From: CAVPDE01 sp963702565
GTDB lineage: Bacteria; Desulfobacterota; DSM-4660; Desulfatiglandales; HGW-15
NCBI GenBank assembly: GCA_963702565.1
Contig: CAVPDE010000024.1
Location: 1 to 64,000, forward strand
Direction: 5' to 3'
DNA length: 64,000 nucleotides
The notes below the pieces were generated by a model. It was not told the DNA's origin. It ran no database searches and saw nothing but the letters and a program-made list of their open reading frames with translations. How positions within the stretch are numbered: the first letter of the stretch is position 1; the number at the start of each line of letters is the position of its first letter. The translations under genes were made by a program, and so were the position numbers. Shown here in pieces: positions 49,713-57,526 of the stretch.

Positions 49713-52412
49713 ATGGGAATCCCCGGAGTTGAAAAAGAACTAGAGCAACCGGCGAGTGAGATGGTGCATGAAGAAATCATCACCACCCACATGAACGCTG
49801 ATTTCGACGCGCTTGCTTCCATGATCGCAGCCCAGAAACTCTACCCTCACGCCACACTGGTGTTCCCCGGGTCCCAGGAAAAAAATCTGAGAAATTTCTT
49901 TCTCCATTCCACCTCCTACCTCTTCAATTTCACCAAACTCAAGCACGTGGACTTTGACCGGATCAAACGGCTGATCCTCGTGGACACTCGTCAGAAAAGC
50001 CGCATCGGCAAGTTTGCGGAACTGGTTGGCCGCGAGGGGGTCGAGATCCACATTTACGACCACCATCATGACTCCGTAGAGGACCTCAAGGGACACCTCG
50101 AGGTAATCAAGGGCGTGGGCGCCACGACCACGATCCTCACCGAATTGATCCGGGAACGGAATCTTTCGCTCTCTCCGGATGAAGCCACCATCCTGTGTCT
50201 GGGCATCCACGAGGACACAGGCTCGTTCACCTTCACCTCGACGCGACCGGAGGACTATCAGGCGGCAGCGTGGCTCTCGGAGCAGGGCGCCAACCCCAAT
50301 TTGATTTCGGACATGTTGACCCGCGAGCTGACGGCCGAGCAAATCTGGGTCCTCAGCGATCTCACCAAATCGGCCTCCACCCACATCATCAACGGCGTCG
50401 AGGTGGTCCTGTGCAAGGTCAGCCGCGAGGACTATGTGGGCGATTTTGCCGTGCTGGTGCACAAGTTCATGGAGATGGAAAACCTCGGCGTGATTCTCGC
50501 CCTGGCCCAGATGGAGGACAAAGTCTATCTTGTGGCCCGCAGCCGCGCGGAGGAGGTGAATGCGGCTGAAATCGCCCTCGCCTTCGGAGGCGGAGGCCAT
50601 CCCCAGGCCGCTTCCGCCACCATCAAGAACAAGACTCTCATTCAGGTTGAAAAAGCCATCCTGGCCCTGCTCAGAAGCAGGATCATTCCTCAAAAACAGG
50701 CACGGGATGTGATGTCCTCTCCGGTGATCCACGTCCTGCCCCAGACGACCGTCAAAGAGGCGGCCAGGATCATGACCCAGTTCAACATCAATGTGCTCCT
50801 GGTCATGGATGAGAGCGAAGCCCTGACCGGAACCATCACGAGGCAGGTTGTAGAAAAGGCCGTCTACTTCGGTCTGGGCGATCTCCCCATCAAGGAATAC
50901 ACCAACATCGAATTCGCCACGGTCGGCCCTGACGCCTCGCTCAAAGACATCCAGGAGAAGATCATCGAAGAGAAACTGCGAATCCTTCCCGTGGTGGACG
51001 ATCGAAAAGTGCTCGGAGTGATCACCCGGACCGATCTCATGAACATCCTCGTCGGGGGGCCGGTCATTCCCAGTTTTCTTTACGAGTCCCGGGACACCGC
51101 CCGCTACTTCAGGGAAAAAAACATGGCGGCCGTGCTCAAAGAGCGCCTGCCCAGGCGGGTCATCGAGCTTCTGAAGGAATTCGGCCGCGTCGCCGATCTC
51201 ATGGGGTTCAACGCCTATCTTGTGGGCGGCTTGGTGAGAGATATTCTCCTCAAACGGGAGAACCTGGACGTGGACATCGTGATCGAGGGAGACGGAATCA
51301 AATTCGCCCAGGAATTCGCAGCCCAACACGAAGTGAAGGTGAGAAGCCACAAGAAATTCGGCACCGTGGTCCTGGTCTTCCCCGACGGGTTCAAGGTGGA
51401 CGTCGCCACCGCCCGCATCGAGTATTACGATTTCCCGGCCGCCCCTCCCACGGTGGAGATGAGCTCTCTCAAGATGGACCTCTACCGGCGGGATTTCACC
51501 ATCAACACCCTGGCGATCAAACTCAACCGCAGGGACTATGGAACGCTCATTGACTATTTCGGCGCCTTAAAGGATATTCGGGAAAAAGCGCTTCGGGTTC
51601 TGCACAATCTCAGCTTCGTCGAAGACCCGACGCGCGTGTTGCGGGCCATTCGATTCGAACAGCGCTTCGGGTTCAGGATCGGGAAGCTGACCCTCGGCCT
51701 CATGAAAAACGCCGTGGCCATCAACTGCTTCAAGGGCCTCTCGGGCCGGCGGCTTTTCCTGGAACTGAAGCTGCTCCTCATGGAACCGGAGCCGATCCGG
51801 GGGATCGAGAGGATGGACGAGTTCGACTTGCTTCAGATCATTTCCCCTGAAATCCATCTCTCTCCGGACCTCAAAATGCTCTTTGAGGAAATCCGTGGCG
51901 TCATCGCCTGGTTCAACCATCTTTATCTGGAGGAACCCTATGACCCCTGGAAGCTCTACTGGCACGGGTTGACTTCCGCGTTGGACCCCAAGGCGCTTCA
52001 GGCCCTTGGGGAAAGGCTTCAAATGGGGGACGAAGAGGGCCGCAGAATGGTGTCCCAGCGAGCGGAAATGAACTCTGTTCTTGACAAACTCTTTCGCTCT
52101 AAGGGAGAAAGCACCCATTATGAGCTCTACAAGCTCCTCTCCTCCTACGACACGGAGACGCTGCTCTTCATGATGGCGAAAGCGAACAACCGCGTCATCA
52201 AGAGACAGATTTCCAACTTCTTCACCCGGCTGAAAGGAGCGAAGGTTTCCCTGACGGGTCGTGACCTGAAGCACCTGGGTTTCCAGCCCGGCCCTTTGTA
52301 CCGGCAGATCATGGATGCTCTGCTGGAGGCAAAGCTCAACAACGAGGTGAACAGCAGGGAGGATGAACTTCTTTTTGTGAAGGAAAAATATGGCACTGCC
52401 TTGCCCGCTTAG
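49713..52412 (+). CDS. DHH-CBS-poly(A) polymerase family tRNA A-adding enzyme
   Basis: An 899-residue multidomain protein. DHH phosphoesterase (about 20-190: THMNADFDALASMIA, LVDTRQKSR, IYDHHHDSV) and DHHA1 (GGGGHPQAAS about 292-301), two CBS domains (ARDVMSSPVIHVLPQ ... VITRTDLMNIL, about 335-445), then class II nucleotidyltransferase (AYLVGGLVRDILL, DVDIVIEGDG, RRDFTINTLAIKL, DPTRVLRAIRFEQRF) and a C-terminal helical region. In bacteria with split CCA enzymes, such proteins add the terminal A or CC of tRNA. The start ATG at 49713 lacks a strong ribosome site; MVHEEIITTH is a possible alternative. Confidence 0.93.
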   Translation: MGIPGVEKELEQPASEMVHEEIITTHMNADFDALASMIAAQKLYPHATLVFPGSQEKNLRNFFLHSTSYLFNFTKLKHVDFDRIKRLILVDTRQKSRIGKFAELVGREGVEIHIYDHHHDSVEDLKGHLEVIKGVGATTTILTELIRERNLSLSPDEATILCLGIHEDTGSFTFTSTRPEDYQAAAWLSEQGANPNLISDMLTRELTAEQIWVLSDLTKSASTHIINGVEVVLCKVSREDYVGDFAVLVHKFMEMENLGVILALAQMEDKVYLVARSRAEEVNAAEIALAFGGGGHPQAASATIKNKTLIQVEKAILALLRSRIIPQKQARDVMSSPVIHVLPQTTVKEAARIMTQFNINVLLVMDESEALTGTITRQVVEKAVYFGLGDLPIKEYTNIEFATVGPDASLKDIQEKIIEEKLRILPVVDDRKVLGVITRTDLMNILVGGPVIPSFLYESRDTARYFREKNMAAVLKERLPRRVIELLKEFGRVADLMGFNAYLVGGLVRDILLKRENLDVDIVIEGDGIKFAQEFAAQHEVKVRSHKKFGTVVLVFPDGFKVDVATARIEYYDFPAAPPTVEMSSLKMDLYRRDFTINTLAIKLNRRDYGTLIDYFGALKDIREKALRVLHNLSFVEDPTRVLRAIRFEQRFGFRIGKLTLGLMKNAVAINCFKGLSGRRLFLELKLLLMEPEPIRGIERMDEFDLLQIISPEIHLSPDLKMLFEEIRGVIAWFNHLYLEEPYDPWKLYWHGLTSALDPKALQALGERLQMGDEEGRRMVSQRAEMNSVLDKLFRSKGESTHYELYKLLSSYDTETLLFMMAKANNRVIKRQISNFFTRLKGAKVSLTGRDLKHLGFQPGPLYRQIMDALLEAKLNNEVNSREDELLFVKEKYGTALPA

Positions 52413-52426
52413 GGGAGAAAAGCTCT

Positions 52427-52569
52427 CACCGCAGAGCGCGCAAAGAACGCAGAGCACATTGGGACACAGATGAACACGGATTCAATGGATCATAAAAGGA
52501 AAAATCAGCGTTTATCTGTGTAAATCCGTGTCCGCTCTTTTTGGTCCCCTGTGTTCTCAGCGTCCCTTT
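52427..52569. repeat. CACCGCAGAG / ACACGGATT hairpin repeat
   Basis: CACCGCAGAGCGCGCAAAGA, ACACAGATGAACACGGATTC; inverse TTATCTGTGTAAATCCGTGT, then TGTGTTCTCAGCGTCCC. Two repeat styles nested in one hairpin. Lies between the A-adding enzyme and scpA. Confidence 0.8.
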
Positions 52570-52601
52570 GGCGAGCAAGAATTTGATTAGGATACGTTGT
52601 C

Positions 52602-53354
52602 ATGGAATATGAAGTCAAACTCGAGATCTTCGAAGGTCCTCTCGACCTTCTGCTCCACCTCATTCGCAAGAACGAAGTGGACATCTTTGATATTCCCATC
52701 TCGACCATCACGGATCAGTATCTCGCCTACCTGGACCTGATGAAGTCGCTGAACATCTCTCTGGCCGGAGACTTTCTGGTCATGGCCTCCACTCTCGTTC
52801 ACATCAAATCCAGGATGCTCCTCCCCGGCGCTCAGGAAGAAGACGCGGAAGATCCTCGATTGGAAATCGCCCGGCCCCTGATCGAATATCTCAAACTCAA
52901 GGAGGCGGCCGAGGATCTCACGGACAGGGAAATTCTGGAAAGAGACGTCTTTGCCCGAAAGCTCGCCCCGGAGCTCAAGTCGCAGCTCCAGAGTGAAGAA
53001 CCCATGCTGGAGGTCAGCCTCTTTCAGCTCATCGACGCCTTCAAGAGGATTGTCGATGAAAGGCTGCCGGGCAGCACGATCAACTTCCAGCGGGAGGAGT
53101 GGTCGCTCAAAGACAAAACCACCCAGATCATGGACCGGCTCAAGACACAGGGCCCTTTCTTTTTTGTCGACCTTTTTGACCAGGACAGAGCGATTTCCGA
53201 GTTCGTGATCACCTTTCTGGCCATCCTGGAACTGGTGCAGATGGGACTCGTGAGAATCGTGCAGGCTCACCTGGATGCCGATATTCTCCTGCAGCCGCAT
53301 TTCAAAGAAGACGAGGACAACAATCATGGCGAAATCGCTCAAACTGATCATTGA
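52602..53354 (+). CDS. scpA: Segregation and condensation protein A
   Basis: A 250-residue kleisin that, with ScpB, bridges SMC heads. N-terminal YEVKLEIFEGPLDLLLHLIRKNEVDIFDIPI is the diagnostic block; FLVMASTLVHIKSRMLLP follows. C-terminal winged-helix (ISEFVITFLAILELVQMGLVRI). Overlaps scpB by 29 bp. No smc gene is nearby, as is usual. Confidence 0.96.
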   Translation: MEYEVKLEIFEGPLDLLLHLIRKNEVDIFDIPISTITDQYLAYLDLMKSLNISLAGDFLVMASTLVHIKSRMLLPGAQEEDAEDPRLEIARPLIEYLKLKEAAEDLTDREILERDVFARKLAPELKSQLQSEEPMLEVSLFQLIDAFKRIVDERLPGSTINFQREEWSLKDKTTQIMDRLKTQGPFFFVDLFDQDRAISEFVITFLAILELVQMGLVRIVQAHLDADILLQPHFKEDEDNNHGEIAQTDH

Positions 53355-54000
53355 AGCTCTGCTCTTCGCGTCCGACAAGCCCTTGGCCATCAAAGAAATC
53401 CATGCGGTCCTCTCCGACTTGAAATCTGCGGAGATCGCAGGCGCCCTGAGGGTCTTGAAATATGAATACGAAGCCATGGGAAGAAGTTTTGCGCTCCACG
53501 AAGTGGGCGGCGGCTTCCAGTTCAGGAGCCGGCCGGAATACGGCGCTTACATTCTCAAAATGCTTCAGGCCTCCCCTGCCCGCCTCTCCAGGGCGACCAT
53601 GGAAACCCTCGCCATCATCGCTTACAAACAGCCGGTTCTCCGCCAGGAGATCGAGAGGCTCAGAGGGGTGGATGTGGGCGGGATTCTGAAGACCCTCCTG
53701 GAAAAAGGGCTCGTCAAAATCATGGGCAGGAAAAACCTCCCCGGCAGGCCCCTGGTTTATGGAACGACCAGGAGATTCCTCGAAGTCTTTGATCTGAAAG
53801 ACATCGAGTCCCTTCCCAAAATAAAAGAGCTCAAGGCTCTTGGAAGTGAAAACGATGAACAGCAAAACCTCTTTGACCAGAAGCCGGGACAGGAAGAAAT
53901 CCCTTCCCAAGAAGCCTCCTCCGAAGAACCCTCGTCCCAAGATGCCCCTTCCCAGGAAGCCCCTGTCCGGGACGAACCTCCCCCTGAGTCAGCGGGTTAA
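53326..54000 (+). CDS. scpB: Segregation and condensation protein B
   Basis: A 224-residue ScpB from the ATG at 53326 (MAKSLKLIIEALLFASDKPLAIKEI). Two winged helices (about 1-80 and 85-165: LAIIAYKQPVLRQEIERLRGVDVG, GRPLVYGTTRRFLEVF). The last 45 residues (QEEIPSQEASSEEPSS...) are acidic low complexity. That tail is encoded by the same DNA as the basic N-terminus of the pseudouridine synthase, in another frame. Confidence 0.95.
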   Translation: MAKSLKLIIEALLFASDKPLAIKEIHAVLSDLKSAEIAGALRVLKYEYEAMGRSFALHEVGGGFQFRSRPEYGAYILKMLQASPARLSRATMETLAIIAYKQPVLRQEIERLRGVDVGGILKTLLEKGLVKIMGRKNLPGRPLVYGTTRRFLEVFDLKDIESLPKIKELKALGSENDEQQNLFDQKPGQEEIPSQEASSEEPSSQDAPSQEAPVRDEPPPESAG

Positions 54001-54709
54001 CCGAATCCTTTCCCTTGCAGGAATCACCTCACGACGCAAGGCGGACGAGTACATCCAGGCGGGTCGAGTCACGGTCAACGGAGAGGTGTTGCGCGAACCG
54101 GGTGCCAAGGCGGTCTGGGGAACCGACGACATCCGGGTGGATGGAAAACCTGTTCCCGCTCTCTCCGACAGGCTCTACCTCATGCTGAACAAGCCTTTCG
54201 GGTACGTCTCCTCGCTCCGGGACCCTGAAGGAAGGCCTGTGGTGACCGATCTGCTCACAGGGATAACGGAAAGGGTCTACCCGGTGGGCCGTCTGGATTT
54301 TGACAGCCTGGGTCTCATGCTTCTGACCAATGACGGCGAGTGGGCCCACCGCCTGACCCACCCTCGTTTTCACGTTTCCAAGACCTACAAGGTCACCATC
54401 GAAGGCGAGGTGTCGGAGTCCACCCTCCAGAGACTGCGCAGCGGCGTGTACCTGGAAGAGGGGTTCAGCGGGCCGGCGAAGGCGAACCTCATCGGCAGGC
54501 GCGGTGACCTGACCGACCTCAGGATCACCGTGACGAGCGGGAAAAAGCGCCTGGTGCGCCGAATGATCGAAGCCGTGGACTGCAGGGTCATTCACCTGAT
54601 CCGTACGGGATTCGGGACTCTCGAACTGGGCAACCTCAAGATCGGCCGCTACCGCCGCCTCGAGCCCGACGAGGTGGAGGCCTTGAAAAAACTGACCGGC
54701 CTCCCCTGA
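53855..54709 (+). CDS. rluB: Pseudouridine synthase, RsuA/RluB family
   Basis: A 284-residue rRNA pseudouridine synthase from the ATG at 53855 (MNSKTSLTRSRDRKKSLPKK); later ATG 53942 is an alternative. Residues 1-45 are Lys/Pro/Arg-rich; an S4 domain (RVNRILSLAGITSRRKADEYIQ) follows, then the catalytic domain with VGRLDFDSLGLMLLTNDG (catalytic Asp in GRLDFDS) and KKRLVRRMIEAV. It overlaps scpB by 146 bp. RluB acts on 23S U2605; the RsuA or RluF alternatives cannot be excluded. Confidence 0.92.
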   Translation: MNSKTSLTRSRDRKKSLPKKPPPKNPRPKMPLPRKPLSGTNLPLSQRVNRILSLAGITSRRKADEYIQAGRVTVNGEVLREPGAKAVWGTDDIRVDGKPVPALSDRLYLMLNKPFGYVSSLRDPEGRPVVTDLLTGITERVYPVGRLDFDSLGLMLLTNDGEWAHRLTHPRFHVSKTYKVTIEGEVSESTLQRLRSGVYLEEGFSGPAKANLIGRRGDLTDLRITVTSGKKRLVRRMIEAVDCRVIHLIRTGFGTLELGNLKIGRYRRLEPDEVEALKKLTGLP

Positions 54710-54782
54710 TTCCGCGCTCGAGACTTGATTTTTTTGTTTGCAAAGACATTTTTGCTGTAGTATTTGTTTTGTTCACTGTTTG

Positions 54783-54830
54783 TCGGTGACTTGTCACTCG
54801 TCACTCGTCACTCGTTACTTGTTACTGGTT
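54783..54830. repeat. GTCACTCGTCACTC tandem repeat
   Basis: GTGACTTGTCACTCGTCACT followed by CGTCACTCGTTACTTGTTAC, about five units of GTYACTYG, ending 10 bp before the tRNA gene. Confidence 0.8.
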
Positions 54831-54839
54831 TTATTAAAC

Positions 54840-54914
54840 GGGCGGTTAACTCAGCGGGAGAGTGCCATCCTCACACGGTGGAAGTCGCAGGTTCAAATCC
54901 TGTACCGCCCACCA
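54840..54914 (+). tRNA. tRNA-Val (CAC)
   Basis: 75-nt cloverleaf read directly: acceptor GGGCGGT/ACCGCCC, D stem ACTC/GAGT, anticodon stem CCATC/GGTGG with loop CTCACAC (anticodon CAC, reading GUG), T stem GCAGG/CCTGT with loop TTCAAAT, discriminator A and an encoded CCA. From T54892 (first base of the T loop) onward the sequence is repeated at 59769. Confidence 0.96.
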
Positions 54915-54923
54915 CGACTGAAC

Positions 54924-54957
54924 AAGGGGTTATGCTTCACGGCATACCCCCTTTTTC
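54924..54957 (+). terminator. Rho-independent terminator after tRNA-Val
   Basis: AAGGGGTTATGC-TTCAC-GGCATACCCCCTT followed by TTTCTTT; the stem pairs TATGC/GCATA and GGGG/CCCC with a one-base bulge. Confidence 0.75.
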
Positions 54958-54978
54958 TTTAGTGCCGGCAAAGCAGCC

Positions 54979-55146
54979 CTATTCTTTGACCATGGCTTGC
55001 CAATAATGCCAACCCGTCGGGCTGCCGACCACGAATACACCGCCCTGAGGAACCCAGCCCTGCTTTATCAATTTAGTCACTTGGTCTTCGAGGGACTTCT
55101 CATAGTTCATGGCATAGACTATCTTGTATTTCATTTTGTCACTCAT
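54979..55146 (-). CDS. DUF1737 domain protein, copy 1
   Basis: A 55-residue protein from the ATG at 55146 (MSDKMKYKIVYAMNYEKSLE), GGGAGG 9 bp upstream. LIKQGWVPQGGVFVVGS and HYWQAMVK are the DUF1737 signature; the fold is small and basic-faced. Function unknown. An identical gene lies at 59856-60023. Confidence 0.85.
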   Translation of the reverse strand: MSDKMKYKIVYAMNYEKSLEDQVTKLIKQGWVPQGGVFVVGSPTGWHYWQAMVKE

Positions 55147-55221
55147 CGCCTTGTTCCTCCCTTTCATTCAATGTTGTTGACATGACAGTCCCCCACCTCG
55201 ACCTGTTTCAGGGGCCTTTCT

Positions 55222-56292
55222 TCACTCTCGAGCGATTGCCGCCTTCTTGTTCTTTTTGATGTTGTAGAGCATGGTATCCGCCTCCCTCAGAAGGGATTCC
55301 GGGTCCGCGACTTTCCGGTCAGTCATGGAGGAAACACCGAAGCTGATGGAAACCGCAATGACCCTCTCATTGCGGCGCATCGGCTTGTCCCGGAAATGGA
55401 CCTGGAGGCGTTGCAGAAGCTTGCTGGCCTCCTGCACAGGCGTTCCCGGCAGGATCATGACAAATTCGTCTCCACCGTATCGGGCGACCACATCACTGTC
55501 GCGGGTGATTTCAACCAGCTGACTCGCCACATACTTGAGCAAAGCATCCCCGCAATCATGGCCGTGGCGGTCGTTGATGATTTTAAAATCATCCATGTCG
55601 ATAAAAGCCAGGGACAGAGGAGTCTTGTATCGCTGGGCTCTTTTGAATTCCCGGTTCAGCACCGTCTCCATGATCCGCCGGTTCAGCAGGCCCGTGAGGG
55701 GGTCCCGGACAGCCAGCCACTTGAGGCGTTCGTGGGCAATGACGTTTGAAAGACAGATAGAAACCTTGACAGCAAGCTGCTCAAGCAACTGCGTGTCCAT
55801 GCCCGGCCGGTAGCGCAACGGTGAGAAATCCGCCTGATTCAGGCTTCCGATGATTTCCCCGTGCAGGCTGATCGGTGAAATGGCAAGGGACCGGATGAAG
55901 TTCAGTTGTCCCTTGGGAAGCATGGGATGAAAGGGGTGGAGATCTCCGTTCAAAAGCAGGGGGGTCGTTCTGTTGTCTGTGAGCCTCAGGAAAGTCTTCC
56001 TGTCGATGAGGTTCAATCTTTCCTTGAGATCTTTGGAAACGGCCAAGGTCTGGACGAGGTCGGAGATCTCGCTCTTGTCGATCAAGGAGATCCAGACACA
56101 AGGGATACCGAACTTCTCCCTGATTTCGCTCAGGAGACGCTCGAAGAGCCCTTGGAAGTCCAGGATCGAGAGGATGCTGACCTCGATCTCGAAGAACTTC
56201 TTCGCGATCTCTTCGTTGTCTCTGACTCTTTCCAGGATGCGTTCTACATCCCCAAAATCACGGGGTTCAGGGATTTCTTTCTCTGTCGGCAT
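55222..56292 (-). CDS. GAF-like and GGDEF diguanylate cyclase, copy 1
   Basis: A 356-residue cytosolic enzyme making c-di-GMP. N-terminal GAF-like sensor (about 25-170), GGDEF domain about 190-350: DPLTGLLNRRIME, FIDMDDFKIINDRHGHDCGD, and the active-site ARYGGDEFVMI. RDSD five residues before GGDEF is a complete inhibitory I-site. The start is ATG 56292 with AAGGAGG upstream. Residues from ERILERV onward equal those of the copy at 60099; only the first 19 or so residues differ. Confidence 0.94.
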   Translation of the reverse strand: MPTEKEIPEPRDFGDVERILERVRDNEEIAKKFFEIEVSILSILDFQGLFERLLSEIREKFGIPCVWISLIDKSEISDLVQTLAVSKDLKERLNLIDRKTFLRLTDNRTTPLLLNGDLHPFHPMLPKGQLNFIRSLAISPISLHGEIIGSLNQADFSPLRYRPGMDTQLLEQLAVKVSICLSNVIAHERLKWLAVRDPLTGLLNRRIMETVLNREFKRAQRYKTPLSLAFIDMDDFKIINDRHGHDCGDALLKYVASQLVEITRDSDVVARYGGDEFVMILPGTPVQEASKLLQRLQVHFRDKPMRRNERVIAVSISFGVSSMTDRKVADPESLLREADTMLYNIKKNKKAAIARE

Positions 56293-56627
56293 TTTCCTGT
56301 TGTCCTCCTTTTTCCCAGGCAAGAAAATACAGTTTTTCAGGAGAATTTGCATGATTTTGTTTGAAAAGAGACGGTGCTGCTGCTCTGCGGGAAACCGACA
56401 TCCACGGCGGCGCGCCTTACGTCCAGCTGCACGACACCATAAAACGATTTGGGCAACAGCCCGTTGCCCTTTGTTCATCTTGCTGGTAGGGAGCGGGGCT
56501 CTGTTCGCGACGCATTTGTCGTTGACATCTCGGAAGTATTCCCTATAATTCGAACGATGATCCGGCCTTCATCCAGCCACAATGTGGTACAATTAAATCC
56601 ATCCACAATTCACGGGGAGGACTATCG
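56293..56627. other. Intergenic, 335 bp, divergent promoter region
   Basis: Between the GGDEF gene and the PP-loop gene. It holds the consensus promoter 56522-56549 and a possible second -10 (TACAAT, near 56587); the rest shows no gene. Confidence 0.5.
56522..56549 (+). promoter_or_regulatory. Consensus sigma70-type promoter of the PP-loop/methyltransferase operon
   Basis: TTGACA (56522-56527), 16-bp spacer, TATAAT (56544-56549), both perfect. The leader to the ATG at 56628 is about 72 nt. Confidence 0.7.
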
Positions 56628-57467
56628 ATGAGCAGCAGTCTGAACTACCAGGAATGGAAAAACCGTCACCGACAGATTCTCGAATCCCTTTCCGGCAAAG
56701 AGTTGATGATGTTCTTTTCCGGCGGGAAAGATTCATCGATTGTTTTGCATTTCATTCAAAAAGCCGGCGACGAATTTCGATTCTCCTTTGAAACCCACGC
56801 CGGGATTTATCCTCATCATGTCTATTCTTCCTGCGACCGGGATGCACTGGATCGTTACTGGAAGAGCCGGGGGGTTGAGATCAACTGGCACGAAATCCAG
56901 GAATCCGATGACCGACTTGCCTCAGCCCTGGCCGAAGGGGTGAGCCCCTGCCTCATCTGCAACACGGCCAAGAAAAAGGATCTCATGGATTACATGAGAA
57001 AGCTTCCCATCGACATGAACTCCCTGGTCATTGTCATGAGCTACTCTCTCTGGGATCTCGTCAGCGCCACCATCGAGCACACCCTGGGGGCTGTGTATGC
57101 AAGCGCCGATGCTTCCTCCCCTGTTGTCCGCCACAAATCAACGGAAGAACGTTTCCACGAAACCGCCCAGCGCTTTTATCCCTTGTTGAAATTGAAAGAT
57201 GGGTTCTCCATCTTCAAGCCCCTGATCTACTACAACGACCAGCAGATCCTGCGCGTGATTTCTGATGAAGGGATCCCGCTTTTATCCACCAAGTGTCATT
57301 ACAGAAAATACCGGCCCAAACGCCTTTTCGCCCAGTACTATGAACAGATGGGCCTGCGATTCGATTTTGACAAGGTCTTCCGTTTTGCCCAAACCGCGCT
57401 TCATGTGCCTGACGAGAACTTCTTTACCCAGATGGGAGAAGACCGTTATCTGAAAAAACTCATTTGA
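56628..57467 (+). CDS. PP-loop ATPase (TtcA/PAPS-reductase-like superfamily)
   Basis: A 279-residue N-type ATP pyrophosphatase. The PP-loop is MMFFSGGKDSSIVLHF (residues about 27-42). Three Cys pairs or singles stand out: YSSCDRDALDRYW, SPCLICNTAKKKDL and STKCHYRKYRPKR. CxxC plus a late Cys recalls TtcA-type tRNA thiolases that bind an Fe-S cluster, but the overall sequence is not a standard TtcA, TilS, QueC or CysH. GGGGAGG precedes the ATG. It is followed 59 bp later by a methyltransferase gene, suggesting a two-step modification. Substrate unknown. Confidence 0.75.
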   Translation: MSSSLNYQEWKNRHRQILESLSGKELMMFFSGGKDSSIVLHFIQKAGDEFRFSFETHAGIYPHHVYSSCDRDALDRYWKSRGVEINWHEIQESDDRLASALAEGVSPCLICNTAKKKDLMDYMRKLPIDMNSLVIVMSYSLWDLVSATIEHTLGAVYASADASSPVVRHKSTEERFHETAQRFYPLLKLKDGFSIFKPLIYYNDQQILRVISDEGIPLLSTKCHYRKYRPKRLFAQYYEQMGLRFDFDKVFRFAQTALHVPDENFFTQMGEDRYLKKLI

Positions 57468-57526
57468 CCTTCTTCCCTGAGGCATCGACCAGGCACCGCG
57501 ACGGATTCTGCAGGAGAGCAGAGAAC

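Larger units (their letters stand above)
54892..56247. repeat. 1356-bp direct repeat, copy 1
   Basis: From the tRNA T loop through the terminator, the DUF1737 gene and nearly all of the GGDEF gene. It appears identical to 59769-61124, a constant offset of 4877. Identity stops at GGATGCGTTCTAC on the right. Confidence 0.95.

Noticed and set aside
49740..51350. 536-codon minus-strand frame opposite the A-adding enzyme
   Set aside because: Shadow of a multidomain gene whose motifs are all in the plus frame.
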